DNA of 64,000 bases from Augochlora pura (taxonomy: Eukaryota; Arthropoda; Insecta; Hymenoptera; Halictidae). The notes beneath the pieces were generated by a model, which saw only the letters and a program-made list of their open reading frames with translations, was not told the DNA's origin and did no database searches. Position 1 is the stretch's first letter. Every line of letters starts with the position of its first letter. The DNA is taken from the NCBI RefSeq assembly GCF_028453695.1, contig NC_135775.1:22664545-22728544 (forward strand). Direction: 5' to 3'. The translations under genes were made by a program, and so were the position numbers. Below are positions 47,661 through 61,490 of this stretch, piece after piece.

Positions 47661-48211
47661 TCCTTTGCATTGTCCGCTTCGAGTAGCCCGAGCAGAGACG
47701 ACCGACCAGAATTTCCTAAAAATTTATCGCCAAGAATCAAAGCGAACTTGTATCGAACTTGCTTCGGTTCTTCGTCCAGGGAGCAACTCGGCCCTGCGAG
47801 TTCCGATCAGGGCAGGCGGACGCGATCTACCTAGCCCAGCGCGACCATAATGTTCCGATTCCCGGGGCAAGAGAGCGGCGCCCCACAGTGCAATCTCGAG
47901 CCGTTCAAAATCGCAGCCTCGCCGGAAGAATCCGGGGAGGGTTTTTTTGCGGTTCGGAACTCGCCCGAACCGATTCTTTTTCTCCTCGGAAGTTCCGCCG
48001 CAGAGATTCCGATCTTCGACCCAGATTTCCGGCGGTCTCTCTTTCTCTAATCCAGCCGGGAGAAACAGGGTGAACCGGGGGGCGCGCGAACCCCGGGAAC
48101 GAGGAGAAGACTGTTCGACCATTCGGAGCACGGTCGGAGATTGATACGAATCCGTAAACGACCATCGATGGAAAGGAATCGCGTTCTTACGCTCGCCCGG
48201 GCCTGATAAGG

Positions 48212-48213
48212 GC

Positions 48214-48247
<34 letters not shown>

Positions 48248-48253
48248 GAGAGG
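48212..48253 (+). repeat. (GA)n microsatellite
   Basis: About 20 GA units with one GCGA interruption. Confidence 0.9.
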
Positions 48254-51216
48254 TGAAAAAAAAAGGAAAGCAGCGCGGAGAACTCGGCTCCGCGCGGGAG
48301 GATCGTCGAAAATCTCCGGTTCGAGCCGGTAACGCATTAACCCCACCTCGGGATTCGTTTGCTTCCGCGTGGAACCGGCGCGGGGAACCCCGGGACCGCC
48401 CGCTTTCAGATGTTATCGCGTCCGCGTGATAAATGCTCGCGTTTCTTCGCGATGTTATCGTCGCCGACCGCCGAAATTACATTTCGCCGTGAAGTTTTCC
48501 ACCGTCGCGGGGACGCGGGGACGCGCGCGCGACGGGGACCAGGGGGGATTCGCGATGAATCCTTTCGTCGCCGAAGAACGATCGAGTAGTCGGCCGGGTT
48601 CCGGGCATCGATCCTCGCCGGCGTACTAGACCCGACGCCCCGCTCAGACACGTTCCGGTTTCGCCAGAAGCGTGTCGCCGGCTCGTCTCGGTCTCTCCGC
48701 GGAATCGAGTCGATCCTCGGGGCTTAGAACCTCGCAGCCCTCCCCGGGCCCCGCGAAAGAGCAGCCGCACGGCGCAGGAAGTGCATTAGGCGGCGTTCCA
48801 CCTTGGCGCAGCCACTCGAAGAGTTTGATACAGAGCCCGCAAGGACGTCGCTCGCGCGCTGCATAGTCTTTGCCGTGGATACGCGTGTACACGAGCGAGG
48901 AAAGTGCACGTAAGGGATGCGGATGCACGGAATACCTCTCGAGGCTCGAACGCGCATTTAGGACGGTGCACTCGCGGCGAGCGCGGAGAGGGAACAAACT
49001 CGCGACGAGCTACGCCCTCGAAGGAGGCAATAGGAGAGCTAAATCACGTGGGAGAAAAAGAGAGAGACTCTCTTTCGATATCCGACGGATCCGTGATTAG
49101 ATCTCCGGTGGCCGAGAGATCGGACAGCCGGCCGGCCGGTCGGCCGTCGCGATCGACGGCGGTCGGTGCGCGCCACTGCGGCCGGCTTTCGGAGGGTGCG
49201 GACAATGCCGGGATCACGGGACGCGGCGGCGGAGACATCCTAATGAACGGGCTTTGAAAATTTCTAATTGGTCGAGGGCCACGCGAGCATGGATAGAGGC
49301 GCGGATGGACGCGCGGACAACAGGGTAATAATCGGCGGTGGCTCGGGGGACGCCGGGGGCGGCTCTGCGGCTGCGGCGGTGTCGGTGCGAACACTTTATC
49401 GATTTTTCGTTATCTAAACTGGCCCAGAGGTTCGGAATTACGTACGGTTACGCGATACGCGCGACCGCTTTTATTTAGGGGCGCGTTCCCGAATTACTAT
49501 GGCGCGCGGACGATGCCCGTCCCGTTTCGCTTCCACCCTACCCCCCCGACCGCCGCGCCCGTTCTCCAGCCAGCCACCCCCCACGCAGCATCCCCGGGAA
49601 ATAGGAATCTTGCGAGCAGTTACGTCCCGGGGGATTTCACCGAGGAGTTACTGGATAGAGGTACAATCTCCATTAGCGATTTCTCAGAACGCGCGCGCAT
49701 AGTCATTTGCCGTACGTGTCCTCCCACGTTCGCGGCCATGCACATTCCATCGTGCCGCTGGCTTGCTCGAGCCGCCCGAGAGACGCTCGAGGAGCTCGCC
49801 TCGTTGCCGCCGTTATCCCGAGGATCTCCGATCACTATTCCAAAGCCGGTCGGAATACGGCCAAGTTTGCCGTTTCACGGGCATTAATGTAATTTGACCG
49901 TGACGCGAGCCGAGACCGTTCACGTGAACGACACCCCCGCAGCAGCAGCGGCGGCGGCGCGTGTCCTCCCGCTCCGCGGCATCTCCGTTAGAACGGGGAA
50001 TCGAACGGCGGATTAGCCGAACCTGTCGGCCCATCGACGTCTCGATCGCCCTCCCGGCCGCAGGACCAATTAAGTAATGCGTTGTTACCGGCAAAAAATC
50101 GAGCCGCGCAACGCGCCCGCACACGGCCGCCACCGCGTTTCGTGGATTTTCATTAATGCTCTCGGTTTAATTACTCTGGTTTGAACCGCCAGCTCTCTCT
50201 CTCTCTCTCTCTCTCCCTCCCTTCGTTTCCACGCACAGAGCGCTCTCCTCTCTTAATCCGCGGGGGCGAACGTTTTTGACGATTTCATTAGCCGGCGATG
50301 CCCGGGTATTTTCAGATCCTTGATTATTAAATTTTTTCAGACGCGCTTTTTAATACACTGTTCTCTGTCGCATTATCTCGCCGACGTCGGTGCTGTTATA
50401 AATCCGCCGACCGGCAAACTGGCCGCGGAAACGGTATCATTCGCAATTTTTCGTTTCGGATTAAATTTTTAGTCCCGCGCTAACAACCGGGATCGTTTTT
50501 CACGGTCGTGTCCACCCCGCTCCGAGCCCTCTCCAACCAGATTACCCTTCCGAGGCGCGGCGATCCTTTTGTTCGACCTATTACTAATAACCGATGGAAC
50601 GGTAATAAACCCGCGCGGCGATGCAATGATGGCAGGAAACATAGTTTACGCTTTCAATTTGGTACGGATCCCCGCGCGATCCAACGCCGCGCTCTGCCCG
50701 CCCCGATGCTTCGTGCAAATATTATTTTTACTTCCGCCGATACATATTTTTTTTTCAACCAAAACAAATTTGATTAGCTGCCTCGACGGTGCAACCAGGT
50801 GCACCGCAACTTTCGAAAGGATTGTTCAAACATTTATCCAGCAAATACACGTTGAACCGATCCACTGATATTCGCCGCGCAACGTTAGAATCGCGGAATT
50901 AATTCGTTGGATATACTTGGCGGGGTCGCGTCGGACATGAACAACGCTTGGCGTCCGTCAACTCAGAATTCCCGTCGTTCGTTCGTCGAGAGGACCCGGG
51001 CTTTGTCAGAGGCGTCTTTCGCGGGACCGTGTCGGCACGCTCGCGGAACATTGGTAAGCGTGTTATCGATAAGTTCCACCGAAAAATGGGGGCGGAAGGG
51101 CGCGGGGTCGTCGACGGGCTGGCTGCTTGGTTGTCGATAATGCTCTCCGCGGAGAAACGAGCTCGGGGGCTATCTATAACGCGGAGAGGCGGTAATAGCA
51201 ATTTACGGTTCCGTTA

Positions 51217-51313
51217 GATGTATATATATATATACGCACACATTTATATATATTTATATATAACGAAATACATGAACTTAAGTACATATATATTTATATA
51301 TATGTATATATAC
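51217..51313 (+). repeat. (TA)n-rich patch
   Basis: Repeated TATATATA and TTTATATATA blocks, within otherwise GC-rich sequence. Confidence 0.85.
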
Positions 51314-53241
51314 GTAGCGTAGCCAATAAAAAGCAGCGGAGATCCGTTCGTTCTCGGGTGGCAGACGAAAATCGTATCGCGATTCGTCGAGTTTCTTTCG
51401 TCGGCCCCGGCTAGTCCCGAGGTTTCATCGAGTAGTTTATCGGCTGGAGTCGGCGTCGGCGTCTGCGTCGGCGGATTACGCGGCGGAACGAGCCCGGAAG
51501 AACTCTCATTCTCCCTCTCCTCTCTCTCTCTCTATCTCGCCTCGAAAGTTTCTCCTTGCTCGAATTTATTTTCAATTTGCTCTTCTATTTTTCTGTTGGT
51601 TGTTTTGTTGTTTCTCGTTTCGGTTCGCGGCTTCGTTCCCTCTACCCGGGCAACGGTTATTTGTTCGGCGAACGTTCCGCGAACGATTTAATTAATCCGC
51701 GAAAAGCACAGTCCTCGAACGGGCACGAGTGGTGCTAGGCGGGGGTTCAGCAGTTACGGCCCGAGAAAGGAAAATAATTACCGTTACCATCGTTTCCTGC
51801 CTCCTTCCACATTCTCTTGCCGCGTTCGGCCGCGCGCGCAAGAGTCCTCTCGTGGCCCTCTCTCTCTCTCTCTCCACCCCTAACATCTCTCCCTCCCTCT
51901 CTTTCTTCCTCTCGCCGAGCTGCCCGACGAACCGACTGCTCGGCGGCTCTTTTCTTTGTTCGGCGCCCGCGCGCCCGCTCCTGTCCCTCCCGGAAAATTC
52001 CGCGACGTCGGCACTTTCGCAGATTACGCGGCCAAATAACCGTCACGAAATCGCGAGAACTCGCCGAGAGGCTTGTAATATCGTAACGGGTTGCCGGCGA
52101 CCGGAAACCGCGGTCGGTTGGTCCCCCCTCCCGCGCGGTCTCTCTCCGCGAAATAGCCGATCTCCAGCCTCTCTCGGAAAATGCCGCGGGATAATTATAT
52201 ACTCTCATAGGGTCCATTCGTTTATGCGCTTCGAAACTACGCGGGGTATATGCCCCTAAAAGTCGAACGATGCAAGTTTCCGCTAAAGGGTCTTAACTCT
52301 AATTTATGCGCAGGATGCACCAAAGATCCTCGGATAAAAGAGGAGATGGGCGAATTGCATCCCCCGAGGAACGCGCCGAGGAAAACATTGTTGCTGCCGC
52401 GGACCGGCTCGCATCTCCTTTCATAAGGTAATCTCGAAATAAAAGGGTACTTGATCCTGCATATACCGGAGACGTAATTAATGTTATATATTGAACTGGA
52501 TATTATATTTATATTAAAAGTTCTCGATCGGATCTGAACGGAATAAGGAGATAAGAAATTTTGATGCACCTTCTTCGATGAATACGTAGATAATTATGCC
52601 TGACAGCAATTGGTCAGTCCACAGAAATCGTACACAACCTTGGCACTATAATAATGAGTCGCACCGGTGATAAAAATTTCATGGAAGATCTACTAACTAT
52701 GAATATTATTAATTTCTTCTAAATTGAAATCAAATTGAATTCTTCTGTTATCAAAGTCTGGGAACGAAATTAAATAAAGACAATACAAGAAACAAAAATC
52801 ATCTGCTACTAGTAAGAAAAATATTAAGATAAATTAATGCTAATGAACGCAGCGTGAAAGGAGAAGCAACGCAAGGGTTAATCTCGGCAAGGCGATCTCT
52901 AATTGGGCTTCTCCCGTACTCGATGTTCAATCGTCGAGTCGCTTCGAATTATGAGCCGTTCACGCTCGGCCGGGTTTTTTGATGCGGCGGTCGCGCGCGG
53001 CTTTGGTGTACGTCGGACGGGGGCCCCCGAGTTAATTCGACTAAAATCGTAATCGTATCGATTGGATCGGCTTAAAACGCGTCGAATTCGTTTCCGTTGT
53101 TGCTTAATACGTTAATTCGCTGTTAGGCCCCCCCGCCGCGTTAATTAGTTTCCCGTTATTATCGACCGTGTAAACGGCTCGCGCGCAGGCCGGCGGAATC
53201 TCTGCGAGGAGGAGGCGCACAGCGGCGGCGGCGGCACAGCA

Positions 53242-53264
53242 GGTCGGTCGGTCGGTCGGTCGGT
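53242..53264 (+). repeat. (GGTC)n tetranucleotide repeat
   Basis: About five and a half GGTC units. Confidence 0.88.
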
Positions 53265-55980
53265 TTTCACCGTTGACACCCATTGCACTGCCGCGGACTC
53301 GATTATCCGACGATAAACCCGGCGGCTCGGGGAGCCGGGGCAAACAACGAAAGCCCGGGAAACGGAGAATCGTAAAATTGAATCGCGCGTTCGCGGAACG
53401 ACAAACTCGTTTACACGTTTACGCAAACAGAAGCCGTCGGGAGGTGGTTGGTGTAGCGGCGGCGGCGGGGGGGGGGGGGGGCGAAGGGAGGGGGGGCGCC
53501 GTCGAATCCGCCGCCGGAATTCTTGGATGAGTACCGCGCCTCATTCGGTATCGCGGCCCCCCCCGTCTATACCTTCCCCCCCCCCTCCCCCCGCGCGCGG
53601 AAAACTCGGCTCTCCGCACCTGTACGAGATAACGGGCCGACGTTGGATGCGCACCGCCGGTGTCGTAATAGAAGTTCTCCTTGGAGGCTTCTCCGACGGA
53701 AAACACGTCGGGTCTCTCTCTCTCTCTGTGTGCCGGATCAGCGTCGCCCCGAAACGCTTCCTGCCAACCGATTCCGCGCGGTAATGGATTACTTTTAATT
53801 AAGCACACCATCTGGATTACGTATCGTCGCCGCGTTACACCCGCGTTGCTCCATTACCGCGGATTTTCTGGGCCGCTTTGTTTCGCCGTGCGCCGCGCGG
53901 GATTCCTCGAGCCCGCCTCGCTGCCTCTGGCCGCCCATTTGCCAAACATTCCGCTCGTCGCAATCAAATCTTCGAACTTGATCGATGCACTCGGAATTAC
54001 TCGTTACAATCCACTTGGCGCGGCAGCGCGCACTTTGCCGAACGTAGGCGCGCCCGTTTTGTTTCGGCTGACCCGAAACTGGGCATTTCGGGGTCTAATC
54101 GTTGGACATGGAACACGTCGATCGAAAATAGAAATGAAATATAGTAAAGTAAACGTCGCGCTTAACCCTTCGATACGAGTGTCTTTTTGTTAAAAAACAT
54201 TGTCTTATGAAGCACACAGTTTTTATTTAACGTTTAAGAAAATCTTCATATAAAGGAGGACTGACCACGTGCGAATGTTTCGCCGCAGCGCCTCGTATAG
54301 TAGACCGTCACCGCGGACAAAGTGTCAAAAGGGTTAAAAATGTAAAATTAATCTTTTAACGCAAGAATGCCGTATAGATTATATTCTGTACCTCCTTAAA
54401 CCCTGTAACTTTCGCAAGCAACATTTCCTCGCATTGCTCGAAGTAAGATACTTAAGTGGACGGAGTTCGTGGGACACACTGCATAACGCGGTTACGACCT
54501 TCTTGCAACGAACGACGCGAACTTTACCGCGCCGGGGCGGTTTAAAAGAAAAACCACGGCGTCTTTTTCACAGAATACTTCTCACGACGTGATCTATGGC
54601 GGCCCTATTTAAAAGTCGTATCTCAACGCCCGGCCCACCTATCTTGTAACAAGCCAACGGAAACGCTTGTCGGTGGAGGGAGAGATGATCGGTGTAGAGG
54701 CCACCACGGCCAGGACACGGTAACCGATATTTTCTTTTCGAAACAATATATTTCGACGGGAAACATCCGCGCGCGGGAACTTTGGCCGCGTTTGCATAAA
54801 ATCCCGTCGCCGAACAACCGTTACGTAGCATAGATCGCGCGGGTCCCGGTCGCCGGCGCAACGTTTCATTACTATTAACAAAGAATAGCGAGGAAAGTAT
54901 TAAGGTCTCGAGAGCACGGGACGAGCATAACGGGAAAAGTTTTTCGTTTCGGTTCGGTCCGCGACGCGGTTCGGCGGCGACCCTCGATATTAGGTTAAAA
55001 ACGAGGCAGCGTGTCGGGACCGTAATAACGTAAAATCAAAGTTTCCCGCGCGCGCGAGCGTATTCACGACGGTCCGCCGAGGTCCTGGACCCGCAGAGCG
55101 CGAAACAATTGTTCTCTCGTTAGCCCGTCGTCCGGACCGCGCGGATATGCTTCGGAGTCTTCTTCGACGCCCGGAGCGGATAATCGCGGCGCGGATAAGC
55201 GTTTTCGAATCGCGTTCGAGACTGCAATCTCTCGCGGCGGACCGTCTTGCTCCCGGCGAACCCGCTCGTCGCTTTTTTTTTTCTCCACCGAGCAAGCCGT
55301 CCAGGCGATTGTTCTTTTCGCGCGGTTGAACGCACGCAACTAGAACGAAGTTTTCCCCGCTCGCCGACGGATACGGGACAAAGGAGACAGTCGTGGGCGC
55401 GCGGGGGATCATTTTATAAGCGCGCGAGCCCCGCGGCGCTACCCCGAACACCCAACTAACTAATACTTTCTCTCTTTTCGGTGCAACCGTGGCTAAACTC
55501 CGAGAACAACTTCCGTTCCGCCGGCACTCTTTACGGTCGCGATACTTTCTTCCATCTCCCTCACTCCCTCTCTGCCCCTGGAGACCTTCTAATTAATAAT
55601 TGTATCGGATTTTAATTAAGACCGGGATCTATTCGCCGCGGTGGGACGAGCAACCGAGAAAATGATTTAATCCGTTTCTTTTCTCGGTGGCCGGGCGCGG
55701 CGTCTGTTTTTCCTGCGGCTAAAACGAGGAAAAGGGAAACATAAAGCGCGAGGGGACGCGGCGAGAGAACGAGATAGAAAGAGGGACACGGGGAACTTGT
55801 AATCATAAATAATTCGCGTAGCGGTGTCCGGTCGGAGAGTCGTGTCATAAAACTACGCGCGGAATATATCCCGCGCGCCAAAACCACCGGGCCGGTGTCG
55901 CGCATTAGTCAAGATAAATCTGACCGTAGTTAATTGGACCTACGGACAAACGTTTTTTTACCGGGAGAGGTAATGCCCGA

Positions 55981-56009
55981 CGGCCGGCAACGGCCGGCAA
56001 CGGCCAGCA
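55981..56009 (+). repeat. (CGGCCGGCAA)n decamer tandem
   Basis: Two perfect copies and a third with one change. Confidence 0.85.
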
Positions 56010-58080
56010 TTTTCGCGGCGGCCGGTCCCCCCCGCGATGGAAGCCGAGGGCTTCTTCGTTAACGACGCCACCCAAGTGCTCCGATAACGCGTTCCCCGCG
56101 ATAGTTTTCAATTTATCGCGGAACCAAAGCCGCCCCCCGTCATCGATCTATTCGCAACCGCGAATGCCTCCGTCTCTCCGTGCCGATTTCCGACCGGCTC
56201 GATTTCTTCACTAACCAGACACATTTTCCATCCCGACGTCTTCTAACCTTTGGCCAATATCGAGTGCATGCAATGATAATCCTTTTCGCTGCTTCGAATT
56301 CCAAGCATCTATCTTTGACTGCGAATCGACGCATTTTTAAACTCCGCGATCGCATAAAATTTCATATGTGGGCCCGAAATATCGGACGACGCGAGCTAGC
56401 CGAGCATTTTATTTTAAACCTTTTAAATAGTTTGATGAGGTATAAATACGTCTGCGCAATTTATGCTGGTTCGAATTGCGATGGCGATGGTCAGACTAAT
56501 TTTACTCGTATCATTTTACTTATATATTTTACTTGTATTATAAAGATATCGAATCTTTTTTAAATAAAATTTGGTCTGTAGTTTTCATAGCTGAATGACA
56601 CAGGAACTGTAAAAGTCTCGGTAACTTACTTAACCCTTCATCTTTTTAAGGGCACAGTATCGCACTAAAATACTGTTACGTATATCTCATTAAATTCTTC
56701 TTGTTTCTTATTTATTTCAAAAATGAAACATTCGTACCTATATAGAAAACACCAACGTATAATTTAGGACTTTTAAGAAGTGCAATGTAAGTGAAAAAAG
56801 CTATTTAATTCGTCACCTGGTGCGTCACTTTAATGGCCACAGTAATTGTCACGCCTGCCCTATTCGCATTCAAACCTATAATAAAATCGGATTCTCATCA
56901 TTGCTATTTCCCTGTTATTTTCACAATTTCGTCCACCCACCGTCACTTCCTCGCCCGTCGAAGGATGCGCCGACATCCCGAGGAAAGCCTGTCGGGATTT
57001 CCATCGGGGGAATCCGATTTAGCGCCTTTTCGTTTGACTTCGGGGACGTCCTCGCGGCTGTCCGCGGCGGAGATGCAGCTGCACCGACGCATTGTTCGCA
57101 GGCTGTGTGTGTGTTGCATCGATATCGGGCCATTTAATGGCCGGACGTTTGCCGGAGCCGAACGCTCCGCGCGGCGCAGTAATCCCGCGGGACGAGTTCG
57201 ATTCCGCTCGGAACTCTATCTCTCGGCAGGTTCCTCCCCGCCGTTTCAAACAGCGGCGGCGCGGTACCGGCGAGCTCCGAGAAATTTCCGATTATAAAGG
57301 CTATTACCGCGGCTGGTAATAGCGAGCGAAACGAAACGAAGTATCGAGAAGTAAAAACACGCCGGTCGAGGAGCGGCGCGAGCAAGAGGCGCTCCAGAGA
57401 TAGAAACCGTCGGCGAGAGGGAAGCGCGCCGTCCGCGACATCGCTGATCGCTTTTATCTCCACCGTCGACCTCTATTCTTCTCTCAGTGATGTCCCACCT
57501 TCTGCTAGTTACCTTATAATATGAAACTTTTTAATAGTTTTCGCATATTGCACAGATTTTCTATAATTGTATTGTTCGTAAAATTCATGATACAGCGAAT
57601 CGATTCTAAATTCTTTACTCTAACCCTTCGCAGATGGAACCTAATGATACATTTCATTCATATGAAATTGAATTTCTTGACTCATGCAACCGTTTCTTTT
57701 GAAATATAAACAAATTTGATAATATTATAATTATTTGAGAATTACTGTAAATTGTTGAGTATTATTAATGAATAAAACCGCACCTGCCGATCGCCGAGAT
57801 TACGGCACCTCTTCCGTGCCGGTTCTAGGGAAAGACATCGCATAGGCTAAAGACGATAATGACATTTATCGACGACGTCAGACGTCGACAAATGATTACA
57901 CGCCGTATCCCGGGGAGCCGGCTCACGGCTCGTCCGCCGCGAAGGTTCGCATCGCGCTATCCCGCGAACAAAAGAACGCTAGAGCAACGAGCAGCGTTCC
58001 GCCCGCGGCGCGCACCTGCCGTCGAGGATGATTTTTCCATTACAATAATGGGATCGGCGCGGCGCGGCGGATAATAACGT

Positions 58081-58105
58081 GGGGGGGGGGGGGGGGGGGG
58101 GGGGG
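58081..58105 (+). repeat. Poly-G run (25 G)
   Basis: The longest homopolymer in the window, following GCGCGGCGCGGCGG. Confidence 0.9.
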
Positions 58106-59366
58106 TAGGCGGACGAAATGCAATTTTTAATCGCGCGCCGATGCGTGCGAAATAATTTCAGCGGATCCGCGAGTCATTACCGTGTGTTTGTTTAAGGAAA
58201 TTACTGAGAGATTAAATACAAAATGTATATCGATGCGAGGGCGCGGGCGCCCGGCGACCGTATCGTGAACGCCCGCGGACGAAAACACGTCGCCGACCCC
58301 CGCGCACGCCTATGTATTATAACAACGTTCGTTACCGCGATGCAAACACCTCCCTTTATTTTTTTATTTCCCTCCCGGTTCAAACATTCTGTATCGCGTG
58401 AACAAATATTACCACTTCGAATTGAATTTGCTGACGTGCGCAATAAAGTTCGGCGGAACTCCGATACCCCGGCCTGCCGGTCCGTTTCGGAATCCCATCG
58501 GGCGCGCGCTCCTTCCGCTTTGAAACCGGAGCGCGGGCCCGCGCGTCGTCCCCTGCGAGACGGACCTGGAGAGCGTACCCGCCTCGGGTGTCAAAAAACT
58601 GACGCGCGTCTAAAATTCGCGACCGGGCCTCTGGTGTCGGCGTGGATTCGGGGAACTGGTTGCAGCCGCGTCCGAGTCGAGAGCACCGAGACCACGCCCA
58701 TTTATCACAGGGCACGCCTATCACGCGTTCACTGCATCTTTATGGCGAAAACTTTATTTCTGAAGTCTGAACGCATAGCACTGTCCTTAGGTTTAAACGA
58801 AGAAGAATATCGTTTGCTACTCCATAGAGAAAGTATGATCGAATATCGCATCTCTGGGGCGCAGAGGGCGTTGCCATTGGTTGTTTCGAAGGTTCCGCCT
58901 GGCGATACTGTTTGCACGGGCGAGCCGCGGGATTAATTTCGATGGTTTGTTTCGGTCGACGGATGCATTTCCACGTTAATTATTCGCGGTCGGACACGCG
59001 GCCGCGCTAAGTCGAGAAAAAATTATGCAAATGCCATGGGAATAAAGTTACACCGTAGTTCGAGTATTATAAATTATTAATATACCATAATACCGATGCG
59101 GTATAATCGATGAAAGATTTATGAGAGCGCGCTCAGAACCGTTACAGCCGAAACTCTTCATCCTTTGATTGCATTGTAATGCATCGTTGCCCGTCGGATA
59201 ATGAAATTACACCGGTGTTTTGTATAATTCGGATCAACCGGAGGGGGATCGAGAGAGGGCCAGGGGCAACACCCCCGCGAATCCTATTTCCCCGTTCTCC
59301 GTTCCATTTCGTTCTCTGTCACGACACTGTGTGCGTCCTAGTGATTTACCTTTTATTCGTCCGCGT

Positions 59367-59371
<5 letters not shown>

Positions 59372-59401
<30 letters not shown>

Positions 59402-59402
59402 C
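59372..59402 (+). repeat. (GA)n microsatellite
   Basis: About 15 GA units. Confidence 0.9.
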
Positions 59403-59656
59403 GCGGCGTGGCCCCGGCGAACGCGATTTTAATCGCGAGATTCGCGTTCCGAAACCCGAAGCCCCGGGTGTGTTCCGTGTTATCGCGAGCCGGGATCGCT
59501 ATATCCTTCGATCCGAAGGTATCAAGCCCGACCGACGGATCCAGCCCCGCCTCTCCCCGATACGTCTTGATTCTCGAGCCATAATAAATCATGCCCCTTT
59601 TCCCGATGTTTTTTCCTTTGGCCCGGTCTAGCTCCCGCCCGGCCGCCGAAACCGAA

Positions 59657-59713
59657 ACGGCAGACCCGGGGCTGACCCCGGACGGCTGAAACTTTCCAGC
59701 CGGGGTCTGCCGT
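59657..59713. other. Perfect three-way-junction palindrome
   Basis: The outer stem ACGGCAGACCC (59657-59667) pairs perfectly with GGGTCTGCCGT (59703-59713). Inside it sit two hairpins: GGGG-CTGA-CCCC (59668-59679) and CGGCTG/CAGCCG (59683-59702, 8-nt loop). Only three bases (GGA) are unpaired at the junction. I cannot say whether it is transcribed or is a DNA cruciform. Confidence 0.6.
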
Positions 59714-59862
59714 GTCTCCGTCGGGAGTCCACCGAGGCGGCCGCCTCGAAGAGGAGAACCGAAGAAAATCGAGGTGGACGCGCGAGACTGGAACCGCGCC
59801 GGACTCGCCTTGGAATAGCTCCAGAAAGAAACGCTCGGCCGATAGTTCGAAGACGATCGCGT

Positions 59863-59940
59863 CCTTCCTTCCTTCCTTCCTTCCTTCCTCCCTTCCTTCC
59901 TTCCTTCCTTCCTGCCTGCCCTCCTCCTCCTCCTCCTCCC
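59863..59940 (+). repeat. (CCTT)n and (CCT)n compound repeat
   Basis: About 14 CCTT units with one CCTC interruption, then CCTGCCTGCC and (CCT)n. Confidence 0.92.
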
Positions 59941-61448
59941 GTTTCTATTTATTCCGGCGCGCCGCAGCCGTGTCGAGATATCGAAAATAATATCTGGAGG
60001 CTTCTGAGCGGGAAACTGAATTACGATACAAGCCCGATATCGGGGAGATACGATTCAGGAGCAACGACAACGAGGATAGTTGGCCGCTTTCTCTCCTGTC
60101 GGCCGACCGTCGTCGCCTCCTCCTTCCTCCTTCCTCTTCTGCTAGGAGCCTCGAGTGAAACAGATAATACCACCATTTCTACGCCGGTCGTTCGAGAATA
60201 ATAGGGGACGGACGAGGGGTGGAACCGATGCTGGACCGGCGAGGCCCCGAGGAAAAAAATAAGTCTCGCCCGTGATTCTCTTCGAATCGTTGTATCGTTG
60301 CCCGCGGTGATCCCGACGAGCAATTGAATTTCTATCGACGCGATCCTCCGTTTCCACGGGCACGCCAGGTCCCCTGGGATAATTTTTGTCGATCGTCTCG
60401 CCGTGGACGCGAAAACCTTGGAGCGTCTTTGGTACGGAGCCGACTGCCGGGGCCAAGAAGCCACGCCCATTCAGGGCATACCGCTATTCCGGGAGCAACC
60501 GCAGCGAAGCACGATTGCGCTGAATGAAAATGTTGCGGCAAAGTCGAAGCGATAGAAATGAGATAAAGTGATGTCGTTTTTTTTATATTAAAGTGGACAT
60601 GTCGTAGAATAATAGAAAAATTAAGAGAATGAGCAATAAAGATTTTTTTAATCTTGAAAATTAATATTAGAATAGAAGTATTCCGATAAATTTTTTATTC
60701 AGCTAATGTACATTTGCACCTCTTTACGCATTATTGTTTCTACGGCAGATGATCCCGAAGTGGCAGACATCTCATTAAAAAGAAAGACCAACCGTACCCG
60801 CTATTGGATAAATTACAATTTCGTTGGACTACTTCGAGTTTAACATAAATTCGCAAGCTTGAAAAATGTGGCACATTAAAAAAATATGACGCACACGTTG
60901 CGGTAAGAATAATAAATAATAAGTAGTAACGAGAACAAATTACATCTCGCTGTGACCTAAATGGTTCGGTCAACTATCCGTATAAATTTCCCGGCAATAT
61001 CCAGGACATTTACGAAACAGGAGTTTTTTTACCGCGTGCTCTTGACCCGGTGGCGCATCGTCCCGTGTCAAACGTTTGTCGGTAAAATCGAGGAGACGTT
61101 GTCCTTTCCGTGTCGTTTAATAGGTACGCACGGCTCATTTCGTTCGATAATTACGAGATAACGGTGGAGCACGGGATTCCGTGGTCGCGACTGTAATTTG
61201 TAATTACATTTTCTTGGAGAGGCGCTGCTCTGCCAGGTAGGAGCCGCCACACCGAGCTCACGTATGGGAAGGCTAATCTTTTTACGCGGCATCCGGCTTT
61301 GCCTCGGAACTGTTCTTCATATAGAAAACAGAGCGCCGGGATTACCGAACGGTTCGAGAGCAACGGAGGTACGGGGACCCGGTGGAAAGCAGGCGGGTCA
61401 AAGAATCCGGGGATTATAATTATCTTCAAAAGATAATTCTTGAAAAGG

Positions 61449-61490
61449 GAGACAGAGAGAGAAAGCGAGAGAGAGAGAGAGAGTGAGAGA
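61449..61490 (+). repeat. (GA)n microsatellite
   Basis: GA repeats with GAAAGC and GTGA interruptions; a shorter GA tract is at 61936-61973. Confidence 0.88.

Larger units (their letters stand above)
47661..52200. other. GC-rich sequence, no gene seen
   Basis: Contains (GA)n at 48212-48253, (CT)n at 50192-50220 and 51855-51905, a (GTCGGC)n patch at 51451-51475 and a TA-rich patch at 51217-51313. Open frames here are GC-driven. Confidence 0.55.
52201..58070. other. Mixed sequence, no gene seen
   Basis: AT-rich islands at 52440-52860, 54180-54470, 56260-56860 and 57500-57790 alternate with GC-rich stretches. Contains (GGTC)n at 53242-53264, a 15-G run at 53467-53481, C-runs at 53563-53590 and a 10-mer CGGCCGGCAA tandem at 55981-56009. 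The 127-codon plus-strand frame at 56180-56563 has no recognised motif. Confidence 0.55.

Noticed and set aside
56180..56563. 127-codon plus-strand frame in an AT-rich island
   Set aside because: Unusual to stay open in AT-rich DNA, but no motif, splice context or repeat family could be recognised.
58223..58936. 237-codon open frame on the plus strand
   Set aside because: No recognised domain, and its composition follows the GC-rich surroundings.
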